From Archivesica marissinica (taxonomy: Eukaryota > Mollusca > Bivalvia > Venerida > Vesicomyidae), in contig CM026390.1 of NCBI GenBank assembly GCA_014843695.1, positions 92,752,530-92,816,529 of the forward strand: 64,000 bases of DNA, given 5' to 3'. Made by a program: the position numbers and the translations under genes. Positions 48,193 through 60,890 of this stretch are shown in pieces (the stretch's first letter is position 1; each line of letters begins with the position of its first letter). The notes below the pieces were generated by a model that was not told the origin of the DNA, made no database searches, and was given only the letters and a program-made list of their open reading frames with translations.

Positions 48193-51100
48193 GTAAGCAT
48201 GTAAAACATAGGGAGCTACTGGGACGGTCTGATCGTCGATAGAATAGGTAGGCATGTAAACCATAGGGAGCTACTGGGGCGATCTGATCGTCGATTGAAT
48301 AGGTGAGCATGTAAAACATAGGGAGTTACTGGGACGGTCTGATCGTCGATAGAATAGGTAGGCACGTAAAACATAGGGAGCTATTGGGACGATCTGATCG
48401 TCGATAGAATATGTAGGCACCTACACCATAGGGAGCTACTGGGACGATCTGATCGTCGATAGAATAGGTAGGCACGTAAAACATAGGGAGCTACTGGGAC
48501 GGTCTGATCGTCGATAGAATAGGTAGGTATGTAAAACATAGGGAGCTACTGGGACGGTCTGATCGTCGATAGAATAGGTAGGCACGTAAAACATAGGGAG
48601 TTACTGGGACGTTCTGATCTTCGATAGAATAGGTAGGCACGTAAAACATAGGGAGCTACAGGGGCGATCTGATCGTCGATAGAATAGGTAGGCACGTAAA
48701 ACATAGGGAGCTACTGGGACGTTCTGATCGTCGATAGAATAGGTAGGCACGTAAACCATAGGGAGCTACAGGGACGATCTGTATATTTCCCAGTAACACT
48801 GGCGTCCATTGTATATTTCCCAGTAGCACTAGCGTCCATTGTACATTTCCCAGTAACACTAGTATCCATTGTACATTTCCCAGTAACACTAGTATCCATT
48901 GTACATTTCCCAGTAACACTAGTATCCATTGTACATTCCCCAGTAACACTGGCGTCCATTGTACATTTCCCAGTAACACTAGTATCCATTGTACATTTCC
49001 CCAGTAACACTACCGTCCATTGTATATTTCCCAGTAACACTGGCGTCCATTGTACATTTCCCCAGTAACACTAGTATCCATTGTATATTTCCCAGTAACA
49101 CTGGCGTCCATTGTATATTTCCCCAGTAACACTACTATCCATTGTACATTTCCCCAGTAACATTACTATCCATTGTATATTTCCCAGTAACATTAGTATC
49201 CATTGTACATTTCCCCAGTAACACTAGTATCCATTGTATATTTCCCCAGTAACACTACTATCCATTGTATATTTCCCAGTAACACTAGTATCCATTGTAT
49301 ATTTCCCAGTAACACTAGTATCCATTGTATATTTCCCCAGTAACACTACTATCCATTGTATATTTCCCCAGTAACACTAGTATCCATTGTACATTTCCCA
49401 GTAACACTACTATCCATTGTATATTTCCCAGTAACACTAGTATCCATTGTACATTTCCCCAGTAACACTACTATCCATTGTACATTTCCCCAGTAACACT
49501 ACTATCCATTGTATATTTCCCCAGTAACACTACTATCCATTGTATATTCCCCAGTAACACTACTATCCATTGTATATTTCCCAGTAACACTAGTATCCAT
49601 TGTATATTTCCCAGTAACACTACTATCCATTGTATATTTCCCAGTAACACTACTATCCATTGTACATTTCCCCAGTAACACTACTATCCATTGTACATTT
49701 CCCCAGTAACACTACTATCCATTGTATATTTCCCAGTAACACTACTATCCATTGTATATTTCCCCAGTAACATTACTATCCATTGTACATTTCCCCAGTA
49801 ACACTAGTATCCATTGTACATTTCCCCAGTAACACTACTATCCATTGTACATTTCCCCAGTAACACTACTATCCATTGTATATTTCCCAGTAACACTAGT
49901 ATCCATTGTATATTTCCCCAGTAACACTACTATCCATTGTACATTTCCCCAGTAACACTAGTATCCATTGTACATTTCCCCAGTAACACTAGTATCCATT
50001 GTATATTTCCCCAGTAACACTAGTATCCATTGTACATTTTCCCAGTAACACTAGTATCCATTGTATATTTCCCAGTAACACTACTATCCATTGTATATTT
50101 CCCCAGTAACATTACTATCCATTGTATATTTCCCAGTAACACTACTATCCATTGTATATTTCCCCAGTAACACTAGTATCCATTGTATATTTCCCCAGTA
50201 ACACTAGTATCCATTGTATATTTCCCCAGTAACACTAGTATCCATTGTATATTTTCCCAGTAACACTACTATCCATTGTATATTTCCCAGTAACACTACT
50301 ATCCATTGTATATTTCCCCAGTAACACTAGTATCCATTGTATATTTCCCCAGTAACACTACTATCCATTGTATATTTCCCAGTAACACTACTATCCATTG
50401 TATATTTCCCCAGTAACACTACTATCCATTGTATATTTCCCAGTAACACTACTATCCATTGTATATTTCCCAGTAACACTAGTATCCATTGTACATTTCC
50501 CAGTAACACTAGTATCCATTGTATATTTCCCAGTAACACTAGTATCCATTGTATATTTCCCAGTAACACTAGTATCCATTGTATATTTCCCAGTAACACT
50601 AGTATCCATTGTATATTTCCCAGTAACACTACTATCCATTGTATATTTCCCAGTAACACTAGTATCCATTGTATATTTCCCCAGTAACACTACTATCCAT
50701 TGTACATTTCCCCAGTAACACTAGTATCCATTGTACATTTCCCCAGTAACACTAGTATCCATTGTATATTTCCCCAGTAACACTAGTATCCATTGTACAT
50801 TTTCCCAGTAACACTAGTATCCATTGTATATTTCCCAGTAACACTACTATCCATTGTATATTTCCCCAGTAACATTACTATCCATTGTATATTTCCCAGT
50901 AACACTACTATCCATTGTATATTTCCCCAGTAACACTACTATCCATTGTATATTTTCCAGTAACACTACTATCCATTGTATATTTCCCAGTAACACTACT
51001 ATCCATTGTATTTTTCCCAGTAACACTAGTATCCATTGTATATTCCCCCAGTAACACTAGTATCCATTGTATATTTCCCCAGTAACACTAGTATCCATTG

Positions 51101-54100
51101 TATATTTCCCCAGTAACATTACTATCCATTGTATATTTCCCCAGTAACACTACTATCCATTGTATATTTCCCAGTAACACTACTATCCATTGTATATTTC
51201 CCAGTAACACTACTATCCATTGTATATTTCCCCAGTAACACTACTATCCATTGTATATTTCCCAGTAACACTAGTATCCATTGTATATTTCCCAGTAACA
51301 CTAGTATCCATTGTACATTTTCCCAGTAACATTACGATCCATTGTATATTTCCCAGTAACACTACTATCCATTGTATATTTCCCCAGTAACACTACTATC
51401 CATTGTATATTTCCCAGTAACACTAGTATCCATTGTATATTTCCCCAGTAACATTACTATCCATTGTATATTTCCCAGTAACACTACTATCCATTGTATA
51501 TTTCCCCAGTAACACTACTATCCATTGTATATTTCCCAGTAACACTACTATCCATTGTATATTTCCCAGTAACACTACTATCCATTGTATATTTCCCAGT
51601 AACACTACTATCCATTGTATATTTCCCAGTAACACTACTATCCATTGTATATTTCCCAGTAACACTAGTATCCATTGTATATTTCCCAGTAACACTACTA
51701 TCCATTGTATATTTCCCCAGTAACACTAGTATCCATTGTATATTTCCCAGTAACACTAGTATCCATTGTATATTTCCCAGTAACACTAGTATCCATTGTA
51801 TATTTCCCAGTAACACTAGTATCCATTGTACATTTCCCAGTAACACTAGTATCCATTGTATATTTCCCCAGTAACACTAGTATCCATTGTATATTTCCCA
51901 GTAACACTAGTATCCATTGTATATTTCCCAGTAACACTAGTATCCATTGTATATTTCCCAGTAACACTAGTATCCATTGTATATTTCCCCAGTAACACTA
52001 CTATCCATTGTATATTTCCCAGTAACACTACTATCCATTGTATATTTCCCAGTAACACTAGTATCCATTGTATATTTCCCAGTAACACTAGTATCCATTG
52101 TACATTTCCCCAGTAACACTAGTATCCATTGTATATTTCCCAGTAACACTACTATCCATTGTATATGTCCCAGTAACACTAGTATCCATTGTATATTTCC
52201 CAGTAACACTACTATCCATTGTATATGTCCCAGTAACACTAGTATCCATTGTATATTTCCCCAGTAACACTACTATCCATTGTATATTCCCCAGTAACAT
52301 TACTATCCATTGTATATTTCCCAGTAACACTAGTATCCATTGTATATTTCCCAGTAACACTAGTATCCATTGTATATTTCCCAGTAACACTACTATCCAT
52401 TGTATATTTCCCAGTAACACTAGTATCCATTGTATATTTCCCAGTAACACTACTATCCATTGTATATTCCCCAGTAACACTACTATCCATTGTATATTCC
52501 CCAGTAACACTACTATCCATTGTACATTTCCCCAGTAACACTACTATCCATTGTATATTTCCCAGTAACACTAGTATCCATTGTATATTTCCCAGTAACA
52601 CTACTATCCATTGTATATTCCCCAGTAACACTATTATCTATTGTATATTTCCCAGTAACACTAGTATCCATTGTATATTTCCCAGTAACACTACTATCCA
52701 TTGTATATTTCCCAGTAACACTAGTATCCATTGTATATTTCCCAGTAACACTACTATCCATTGTATATTCCCCAGTAACACTACTATCCATTGTATATTC
52801 CCCAGTAACACTACTATCCATTGTACATTTCCCCAGTAACACTACTATCCATTGTATATTTCCCAGTAACACTAGTATCCATTGTATATTTCCCAGTAAC
52901 ACTACTATCCATTGTATATTCCCCAGTAACACTATTATCTATTGTATATTTCCCAGTAACACTAGTATCCATTGTATATTTCCCAGTAACACTACTATCC
53001 ATTGTATATTTCCCAGTAACACTAGTATCCATTGTATATTTCCCAGTAACACTAGTATCCATTGTATATTTCCCAGTAACACTAGTATCCATTGTATATT
53101 TCCCAGTAACACTACTATCCATTGTATAGTTCCCAGTAACACTAGTATCCATTGTATATTTCCCCAGTAACACTACTATCCATTGTATATTTCCCAGTAA
53201 CACTACTATCCATTGTATATTTCCCAGTAACACTAGTATCCATTGTACATTTCCCAGTAACACTACTATCCATTGTATATTTCCCAGTAACACTAGTATC
53301 CATTGTATATTCCCCAGTAACACTAGTATCCATTGTATATTTCCCAGTAACACTACTATCCATTGTATATTTCCCAGTAACACTAGTATCCATTGTATAT
53401 TCCCCAGTAACACTACTATCCATTGTATATTTCCCAGTAACACTAGTATCCATTGTACATTTCCCAGTAACACTACTATCCATTGTATATTCCCCAGTAA
53501 CACTACTATCCATTGTATATTTCCCAGTAACACTAGTATCCATTGTACATTTCCCAGTAACACTAGTATCCATTGTATATTTCCCAGTAACACTAGTATC
53601 CATTGTATATTTCCCAGTAACACTACTATCCATTGTATATTTCCCAGTAACACTACTATCCATTGTATATTCCCCAGTAACACTAGTATCCATTGTATAT
53701 TCCCCAGTAACACTAGTATCCATTGTATATTCCCCAGTAACACTAGTATCCATTGTATATTCCCCAGTAACACTAGTATCCATTGTGCATTTCTAGTTGA
53801 GATCATCTTCTAATTTACATCTATATCACCCAAGACGTAGAAGTGAATTATTCAGAAAGTCACGTGTCTACTATGGTACTACTATCTGCAATTCCATACC
53901 AAATAATATTGATAATGCCTCATCATTCACTCAATTTAAGGCATTTTATTTAACGTGGAGCAGGTGACAATTATACTTTATTATAGTTGTACATAATATA
54001 TTTACTTGCAGCTGTCCAACGGTATCATGTAGTGTGTTTAATTGTATGTACGTAACTATGCTGTATATACTTGTTTTTGTTTTGAGGGCCTTGTGGAAGA

Positions 54101-57100
54101 TTGACCTAGACAGTAGTCAACTAAGTTTCCTCGTTAAATAAAGCCTGTATTATTATTTTTATATATTGTTATACTAATGGGCATTGAAGACAGCGTATGC
54201 TTATTGATTCCAATAATTCTTCAACTACTGCACATTATCGCAATTTAGAATATGTGCATTACCTAGTCCTATAAATAAGACCTCTACATAATTCCCCCCC
54301 CCCTGTTATTTCGAGGTCTTATCGTTAAAGCTCATTTTCGCATAGCACTTTCCGCCCTGATCCGATGGCGAGATTTCTGACCAATATTTTGAAGCGTTTC
54401 GGACATGAACGGTTATAAATGTGTGCATTGGTGTTAAGAATAATCCTAAATATAGATATTAAGAACGTTAAAAATATATTGTATTACCGTTGTGCATGTC
54501 ATTTAGCTGTTTGAAGTCGACAGGTCTCCCATTTTTTCTGCATAGTCTTCACAAAAGAAATCCGAATGATTATTATTTCATACGTATCAACATTGGATAT
54601 TAAACGAAATCTTATTTGGTTCACCGTAATGGCACGGAGATAAACATTTTCTTCTATTTCGAGTTCTATTTTTGTTTTTCGCAATAATCAAATATTCAAA
54701 ATGGCCGATTTCGAATGGCGAAACTCTGCCATGACATTTAAACGTTGATTTCATGTATACTATTGTGTCAAGAGACGTTCTAGACTGTGCATAATTCAAA
54801 CAACGGTATGTGTGTTGATCTTGTTAACAATTTTAATTTATAAAAACGACTTCTAGAATCGCTATCCGATGATGATAATAAAACTATTTCTAGAAGTACA
54901 ATCATACATTAAAAACACCCATCGCTTCTCATAATGTACAATACGCCCACCTATATATCGCATATTGTACAATAAAATACTTATCGAGAGAGGCTCATAT
55001 ACAGAGTTATCTTGGGTGGCATGGGGTAGCAGCGGGTGGGTTTGGGGTATGAAGTCTCAAGTTATTATTTTTTTTTTTTGGCTTCAATATTTTTTCAAAC
55101 AAGGATTTTTTAAAATCCTTATCTTGTAATTATTTTCAATAAAAAAAACCGTCATTTAGTTTAATCAAACATTATTCTGACGTTAGGGACGGGCCGTTTA
55201 ACTAATATAATGTTGGAAAAACTTGTGGTCCAACTCTTTTGTTTTATCTTGCTTTGTACTTGTTATTACTTAATGTTGTATTATGTATTGCTGCTACTGT
55301 ACATGTATGATAAATTCAATAAAATATGATTAAACTAAACTAAAACTATAAAAACGACTTTTTAGAATATAAAATATGCTACGCGTAATTGAGGTTTAGC
55401 GTTTAGACTAATGCCTGGATAGTAAAATGTCACATTTTTCAAGTCTAAATATTTGGACTAGTGCATTACCATGCTTACCGGAATACATACATTAATTACA
55501 TTGTTGTTATATTGTTTACAACAGGCAATAATCGGATCGTTGAGTACTGTAAAACGAGGGAGGGTTTGAGATTGTTCAAGGGTTCAAATGTCATATTTCG
55601 AGACAGTTGCTTTGAGTGCACGTGTGATGACGATGGATTGAATTGTAAAACGTAAGTAAACTGGGGGGGGGACATTCATACAGACATAAATTAACTGTTA
55701 TAGTAACCATTCATACAGACATAAGTTAACTGTGATAGAAACCATTCATACAGACATACGTTAACTGTGATATAAACCATTCATACAGACATACGTTAAC
55801 TGTGATAGAAACCATTCATACAGACATACGTTAACTGTGATAGAAACCATTCATACAGACATAAGTTAACTGTGATAGAAACCATTCATACAGACATACG
55901 TTAACTGTGATATAAACCATTCATACAGACATACGTTAACTGTGATAGAAACCATTCATACAGACATAAGTTAACTGTGATATAAACCATTCATACAGAC
56001 ATACGTTAACTGTGATAGAAACCATTCATACAGACATACGTTAACTGTGATAGAAACCATTCATACAGACATACGTTAACTGTGATAGAAACCATTCATA
56101 CAGACATACGTTAATTGTGATATAAACCATTCATACAGACATACGTTAACTGTGGGGTGGACCATTCATACAGACATACGTTAACTGTGATATAAACCAT
56201 TCATACAGACATACGTTAACTGTGATAGAAACCATTCATACAGACATACGTTAATTGTGATATAAACCATTCATACAGACATACGTTAACTGTGGGGTGG
56301 ACCATTCATACAGACATACGTTAACTGTGATATAAACCATTCATACAGACATACGTTAACTGTGATATAAACCATTCATACAGACATACGTTAACTGTGA
56401 TAGAAACCATTCATACAGACATACGTTAACTGTGATATAAACCATTCATACAGACATACGTTAACTGTGATAGAAACCATTCATACAGACATACGTTAAC
56501 TGTGATATAAACCATTCATACAGACATACGTTAACTGTGATAGAAACCATTCATACAGACATACGTTAACTGTGATATAAACCATTCATACAGACATACG
56601 TTAACTGTGATAGAAACCATTCATACAGACATACGTTAACTGTGATATAAACCATTCATACAGACATACGTTAACTGTGATAGAAACCATTCATACAGAC
56701 ATACGTTAACTGTGATATAAACCATTCATACAGACATACGTTAACTGTGATAGAAACCATTCATACAGGTATACGTTAACTGTGATAGAAACCATTCATA
56801 CAGACATACGTTAACTGTGATAGAAACCATTCATACAGATATACGTTAACTGTGATAGAAACCATTCATACAGACATACGTTAACTATGATAGAAACCAT
56901 TCATACAGACATACGTTAACTGTGATAGAAACCAGTCATACAGACATACGTTAACTGTGATAGAAACCATTCATACAGACATACGTTAACTGTGATATAA
57001 ACCATTCATACATACACACGTTAACTGTGGGGTGGACCATTCATACAGACATATGTTAAATTCCATAACACATGGTAAGACTAACAGAGATGAACGATAT

Positions 57101-58255
57101 GAATATGTACTGAACATTTATGGGATCCAAAATCTGGACAAACCGGTGTCAAGGTAAAAATCACACATTCGTGAAATTACTCAATTGAGGCTGTCAATGG
57201 TCTAAAAATGATAAAACAACATCGATGCCAATCCTTAAACAACAATGTGAATGAAAGCATTGTGTTAAGCTGAATTAATTTGAATTTGGTTTGTTCACGG
57301 CGAGTAAATGTGACATGCATGCGTGTGTTACGTCCATAACACCTTATATAAATATGTATAAACTATTAGTTTAGTTTATACAAATTTATTTTAGCTCGAT
57401 TGCGAAACAAGTTCTTTCAACTTATATTAATCACTCTCGATACCTCATTCCTGATGGAATCCATCGCCATTAAGGAGAGAGAAGAGGCAATGTGGAATTT
57501 AAATGCCTTGCCTAAGGGCACAATCGTAACGGCTCCAGCGGGGCTCGAACTCCGGACCTTTCGCACCTGAAGCGAACGCGCATCCACTGTGCTATCACGA
57601 CTTCCACCTTATATAAATGTACCGAACACCTTATTCTTCGTTGCGTATACAGCACTCCTTCACTAGTACCGTACACAATTCTATATTATGTTGTAATACC
57701 GAGCTATTGTACGATTCAATGTAACACATGTGCCATGTTATATTTGTAACTTCCCTTACATTCTGTTATAATACCGTAACTAATCATGTAGCAGCTCAAT
57801 GTTCATGTTTATTTCCAGCGTATTTATTATAGGTCAATATCTAGTACATCTTAGACATATATCCCTTAATAAGATAATATACATTTGATTTTGAGTCGAC
57901 AAAATAGCAACAATACAACACAAGCTCTGAGTGAGCTTTTGAACCGACTATATAACATAACATAATGGCAACAGCTGTAAGATTAGAATCACTGATAATA
58001 GTATGCATATTTATTATTAATTTGTTTCTAAGATAAATGCTGACAAAATGTTAATATAAGACATACACTACTACTTTCAGACCGTATGGTTTGATGTTGT
58101 TCGGGTATGTCGGGTGTAAAGCAGTGATCGACGACTGTCAGCCGTTACTCGTAGATAAAACTGATGAATTCCTCAGATGCTTCTCACGGACACCAACACA
58201 CCAAAAATTACCGTCCAGTTACAGGGAGGTGTATGTCGACAACGTGATAGGTTAA
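48087..58255 (+). CDS. Secreted VWC-like cysteine-rich protein (three exons)
   Basis: Spliced gene assembled by eye: exons 48087-48192, 55525-55651 and 58081-58255, total 408 nt, 135 aa. Residues 1-23 form a signal peptide (hydrophobic TTLLVLTGLCSWFLLPVYC). Mature cysteines are at 44, 64, 67, 69, 76, 90, 97 and 111. The C-x2-C-x-C-x6-C block with CTCDDDGLNC is the VWC signature. The C-terminal exon adds three cysteines and a polar tail. All reading frames join cleanly (phases 1 and 2) and reach a TAA. Introns are 7.3 and 2.4 kb, mostly satellite. The product is presumably extracellular; a role in matrix, signalling antagonism or immunity cannot be chosen from sequence. It is the paralogue of the gene at 38430-45019. 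Confidence 0.82.
48156..48781 (+). repeat. 55-bp array of the exon 1/intron 1 junction
   Basis: Eleven full units of exactly 55 bp (starts 48156, 48211, 48266 and every 55 bp to 48706) plus a 21-bp partial unit. Each holds GGGAGCTACTGGG, CTGATCGTCGATAGAATAG, and a GT-containing donor position followed by CATGTAAAACATA. Unit 1 is the end of exon 1 and the start of intron 1; units 2-11 lie in the intron. Donor words are GTAAGC in unit 1, GTGAGC in unit 3, GTAGGT in unit 7, and GTAGGC in the rest. Confidence 0.95.
48781..53790. repeat. 30/31-bp satellite in intron 1 of plus gene
   Basis: About 165 copies of a 30-bp unit with CAGTAACACTAGTATCCATT and GTATATTTCC; a 31-bp form has an extra C. The main variants are ACTAGTATCC/ACTACTATCC and GTATATT/GTACATT. 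The array begins directly where the 55-bp array stops. Runs of three 30-bp units keep frames open on both strands, giving many overlapping long ORFs that are not genes. Confidence 0.97.
53806..54150 (+). mobile_element. 5'-truncated LINE, reverse transcriptase C-terminus and 3' UTR
   Basis: A frame from about 53808 encodes the last 50 or so residues of a CR1/jockey-type reverse transcriptase ORF. It contains RVYYGTTICNSIPNNI and FTQFKAFYLTWSR before a stop. Then follow GAGGGCCTTGTGG, a GATTGACC block, CCTCGTTAAATAAAGCC and a short ATT-rich tail. The pattern suits a dead-on-arrival insertion; it lies in intron 1 in sense orientation. Confidence 0.8.
54151..55524. other. Unique end of intron 1 of plus gene
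   Basis: AT-rich unique DNA with a C9 run near 54300 and a T10 run near 55070. The block near 55210-55345 ends AATAAAATATG and resembles a degenerate retroelement or transcript tail. No further exon recognised. The last bases TTGTTTACAACAG are the acceptor of exon 2. Confidence 0.5.
55525..55651 (+). CDS. Plus VWC-like gene, exon 2 (VWC module)
   Basis: The 127 nt lie between acceptor TTGTTTACAACAG and donor GTAAGTAAAC, entering in phase 1 and leaving in phase 2. It encodes NNRIVEYC, then DSCFECTCDDDGLNCK. Length, phases and cysteine block are the same as exon 2 of the minus gene. Confidence 0.87.
55669..57052. repeat. 35-bp array in intron 2 of plus gene
   Basis: About 40 copies of a 35-bp unit with CCATTCATACAGACATACG and TTAACTGTGATAGAAA, alternating with GATATAAA. 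A rarer GGGGTGGACC variant recurs. The array starts about 18 bp after the exon 2 donor. Confidence 0.96.
57354..57604 (-). mobile_element. SINE-B, complete, with 14-bp target duplication
   Basis: Inverted copy of 12828-13055, including the tail, GTGCCCTTAGGCAAGGCA and both tRNA promoter boxes. CACCTTATATAAAT flanks it at 57340-57353 and 57605-57618. It lies in intron 2 of the plus-strand gene, antisense. Confidence 0.93.
57619..58080. other. Unique end of intron 2 of plus gene
   Basis: AT-rich unique DNA ending in the acceptor CTACTACTTTCAG. No other feature recognised. Confidence 0.6.
58081..58255 (+). CDS. Plus VWC-like gene, exon 3
   Basis: Starts after CTACTACTTTCAG in phase 2 and stays open for 57 codons to TAA at 58253-58255. 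It encodes PYGLMLFGYVGCKAVIDDC, then a segment ending FLRCFSR and a polar tail. The exact frame fit and three cysteines support a real exon. Confidence 0.8.
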
Positions 58256-58493
58256 TAATATAGAGCTGTCCGGAAAGAATGTGCTGAGTGAATGATATGT
58301 CAGATACGACGCTGTTTGAACTCGGGATTAAACGAACGTCCGAGTATTCGAATATTAAAATCGTAATCGACCATAATATTTTGTTTTTCAAATTAAATTG
58401 TCATAAATTGCAGCTAAATCATATGTTATCTAGCTGTTTGTTTAATGTCAAATCAAAGAAGATTTCAGCACCAAGGAATAGTCCATTATATAT

Positions 58494-58690
58494 CTTTATT
58501 ACATCGCTTCTCACCAATACAATCCGGGTTCGATCCCCGGTCGCCAAATCGGACATGTGGGTTTTCTCTGGGTATTCCGGTTTCCTCTCACACGAATGAC
58601 CACATATACACTTTCATCCGCGCCAACGAGAGTGATTAATATAAGTTGTTAGAACTTGCTTCGCAATCGTTGTAAAATAAATAAAGTTTA
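58494..58690 (+). mobile_element. SINE-D fragment downstream of plus gene
   Basis: CGCTTCTCACCAAT, B box CCGGGTTCGATCCCCGG, GGTCGCCAAATCGGA, core words TGGGTTTTCTCTGGG and TTCCGGTTTCCTCTC, and the tail GAGTGATTAATATAAGTTG with AAAATAAATAAAG. The A-box half is missing. It lies 240 bp after the stop codon in sense orientation, so its AATAAA could serve as the gene's poly(A) signal. Confidence 0.75.
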
Positions 58691-59059
58691 AACCTTTAAC
58701 CAACGGGAGAGCATCATAATTTAGTAATGTTGAATAAATGTGAATAATATTGCATAACGACCGCCCCGCCCCCTTTATCTCGGCCAAGTCGTTATTCAAG
58801 AAAGGCAGATGATGACACCTTGCTCATCGTTAACATTACCATTATCGATTAATGCAGTATATTTGAGGGGCACACACTTAGACGGTCAAGTACTTGGTGA
58901 CATTCTTATAAACTTATTTATGTATGTATATAATTATGTTCCATTAATGTCAAACCCCTTGCGACGGGGACCTATACATGTTTCCTGTGCATAATTAGCT
59001 AACCTAAATAATCAGTAATAAGCAATGTGTGCGAGGTACCTTGCTCAATGACATAACAT
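58691..59059. other. Unique region, no gene recognised
   Basis: Short frames on both strands lack recognisable features. Confidence 0.5.
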
Positions 59060-59138
59060 TCGTGCCCTGGCCGAGTATCGAACCCAGGAGTCCTTCGATT
59101 CCAAACGATTCCGACGCTCTACCACTGGACCATGGACA
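59060..59138 (-). tRNA. tRNA-like sequence (pseudogene or SINE head)
   Basis: The minus strand has ATGGTCCAGTGGTAGAGCG (A box) and CCTGGGTTCGATACTCGG (B box) at tRNA-like spacing. The T arm can pair weakly; the acceptor stem pairs poorly and there is no clear anticodon stem. It is more likely a tRNA pseudogene or orphan SINE head than a working tRNA. Confidence 0.4.
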
Positions 59139-59926
59139 GTCTGGACCATGAAACGGATATGAAAGATGAGACCGTTGTTACTGGATAATTTGGATCCACA
59201 CTGTACACCACTAGAATGGTTGCGCCAAAATTATAATATTATTATACCATTCTTATTGAGCGCCCTTATCATATAAACATTACACGTTCAAAAGCGCTTT
59301 ACATAAACATGTAACATAACACACGTATAACAATATAAAATCCAAAGGTTACAAAATGTAGAATGCAGGGTTAAAACCATGTGATAAAAGTACGGACAAA
59401 ATTATATAATTTCGATTTGTACATGTTTTAAACAGTACATTTAAACTGATGAGGAACCTACTTAAAATATGGAGTGTACATTAGATACATAAAATAAGAA
59501 AGTATTGATTAAAACTACAACATATAAACCATATGATACAAACTTTAAGAAATGGAAGGATAATTGAAATTAAAGACATCACCCTAATATATATGGAATG
59601 TGGGGATTCTGCCACATAAACAGGAACACACCTGTACGCAAAGTCTGTGGAGCAGGTTTTCCTGTAAACATGTTCATAACTCGTACATAACATATATATA
59701 ATCTTCTAAAAACAGCATCATAAAAAGGCGTTCTCAGTGTCTGGCTTCTGGATATGTCGCAGAAATCCACACTTTTTAGAGCTTAATGTCGCAGAAATTC
59801 GGGGTCAGAGCATGTAATAAAAGTTCCTCAGCGCCTGGGAGTTTCAGATTTATGTAATATTCAGATGTTAAACACATTTGATGTCCGAAACATAAAAAAA
59901 AATCCTTTTAAAGAAACGTATCTATA
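59139..59926. other. Unique AT-rich region, no gene recognised
   Basis: Contains AGCGCCCTTATCAT and AAAGCGCTTTACAT, words often seen in dispersed invertebrate repeats. No coding feature found. Confidence 0.4.
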
Positions 59927-60190
59927 ATGGCAGCAATCACAACAGTTCAAGTTGAAAAACTTATTGAAGAACAAAGGATTGACATTGACAAATGGGCATA
60001 TTTAAAAGTAGACAAAATCTATACCTGCGTAAATGCCAAAATAATAGAAACTGAATATGGTGAATCACGAGTGTTAACACTAATTAGAAATGGCGAAGAG
60101 GTGTGGGCACCTGGACACATGAAAAAGAGAATTACACCCGGAGATACTATGTTTTATTTCAGACCTCTAGGATTAAAACCATGTAAATAA
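59927..60190 (+). CDS. Small intact ORF beside Polinton-like polymerase
   Basis: An 87-codon uninterrupted frame beginning MAAITTVQVEKLIEEQ, preceded by an A-rich leader and ended by TAA then AT-rich DNA. The middle has IDKWAYLKVDKIYTCVNAK and a segment with SRVLTLIRNGEEVWAPGHMK. The alternating strands and basic loops suggest a small OB-fold-like beta protein, but I do not recognise the family. It lies 0.7 kb upstream of the polymerase remnant on the same strand, so it may be an accessory gene of that element or an old insertion's only intact gene. Function unknown. Confidence 0.5.
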   Translation: MAAITTVQVEKLIEEQRIDIDKWAYLKVDKIYTCVNAKIIETEYGESRVLTLIRNGEEVWAPGHMKKRITPGDTMFYFRPLGLKPCK

Positions 60191-60657
60191 ATAAATATCA
60201 TGCATATGATCTGGCGTTTCCATCTGAATAAGTTTCTTGATAACATTTTATTGAATATATGGTAGCAGTATAAACCGCAGAACCCATATTACAATTTTTT
60301 TTACCTTAAATTAATACTCTATATTTCAGAACTGTTCACATATCTTTCAAAAATATGTATCTATGTTTTGTTCTTACTGCACGTGCACCACACATAATAG
60401 AAACATTATATGTTGCTGTTGTCCCTTTATAAACAAATAATACATTTGACTACTGTGCTTTGTTTCATTCTGTATTTGTGTAAATTACAATAAATCGATT
60501 TTACAGGCTTTTTACACGGTTTATGAGATCCTATTTTGATAAATTCACACCATTCCATTTTAATTAATTTTTATTTAATTTAAAGAAATATTATTTATAG
60601 CAAAAAGTGTGAAAAATATGAATATAGAGTATTTCTTGAAACTTCATCAGCACGGAA
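60191..60657. other. AT-rich spacer in Polinton-like remnant
   Basis: No open frame of note; probably the decayed space between two element genes. Confidence 0.4.
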
Positions 60658-60890
60658 CAATTAATGATGAATAATTAATGATGAATAATTAATGATGAAC
60701 AATTAATGATGAACAATTAATGATGAACAATTAATGATGAATAATTAATGATGAACAATTAATGATGAACAATCAATGGTGAATAATTAATGATGAACAA
60801 TTAATGATGAACAATTAATGATGAACAATTAATAATGAACAATTAATGATGACAATTAATGATGAATAATTAATGACGAACAATTAAGAA
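60658..60890. repeat. 14-bp tandem array
   Basis: About 16 copies of AATTAATGATGAAC/T. It ends where the Lys/Arg-rich coding fragment begins, and its last units merge into that frame. Confidence 0.93.

Noticed and set aside
48656..53806. Many ORFs of 66-330 codons on both strands
   Set aside because: Shadows of the 30/31-bp array; frames end only where a 31-bp unit shifts the register.
55210..55330. Hydrophobic frame starting MLEKLVVQLFCF as a signal-peptide exon for the plus gene
   Set aside because: It has no phase-1 donor before its stop and ends in an AATAAA-rich retroelement-like tail; the exon at 48087 fits phase and donor exactly.
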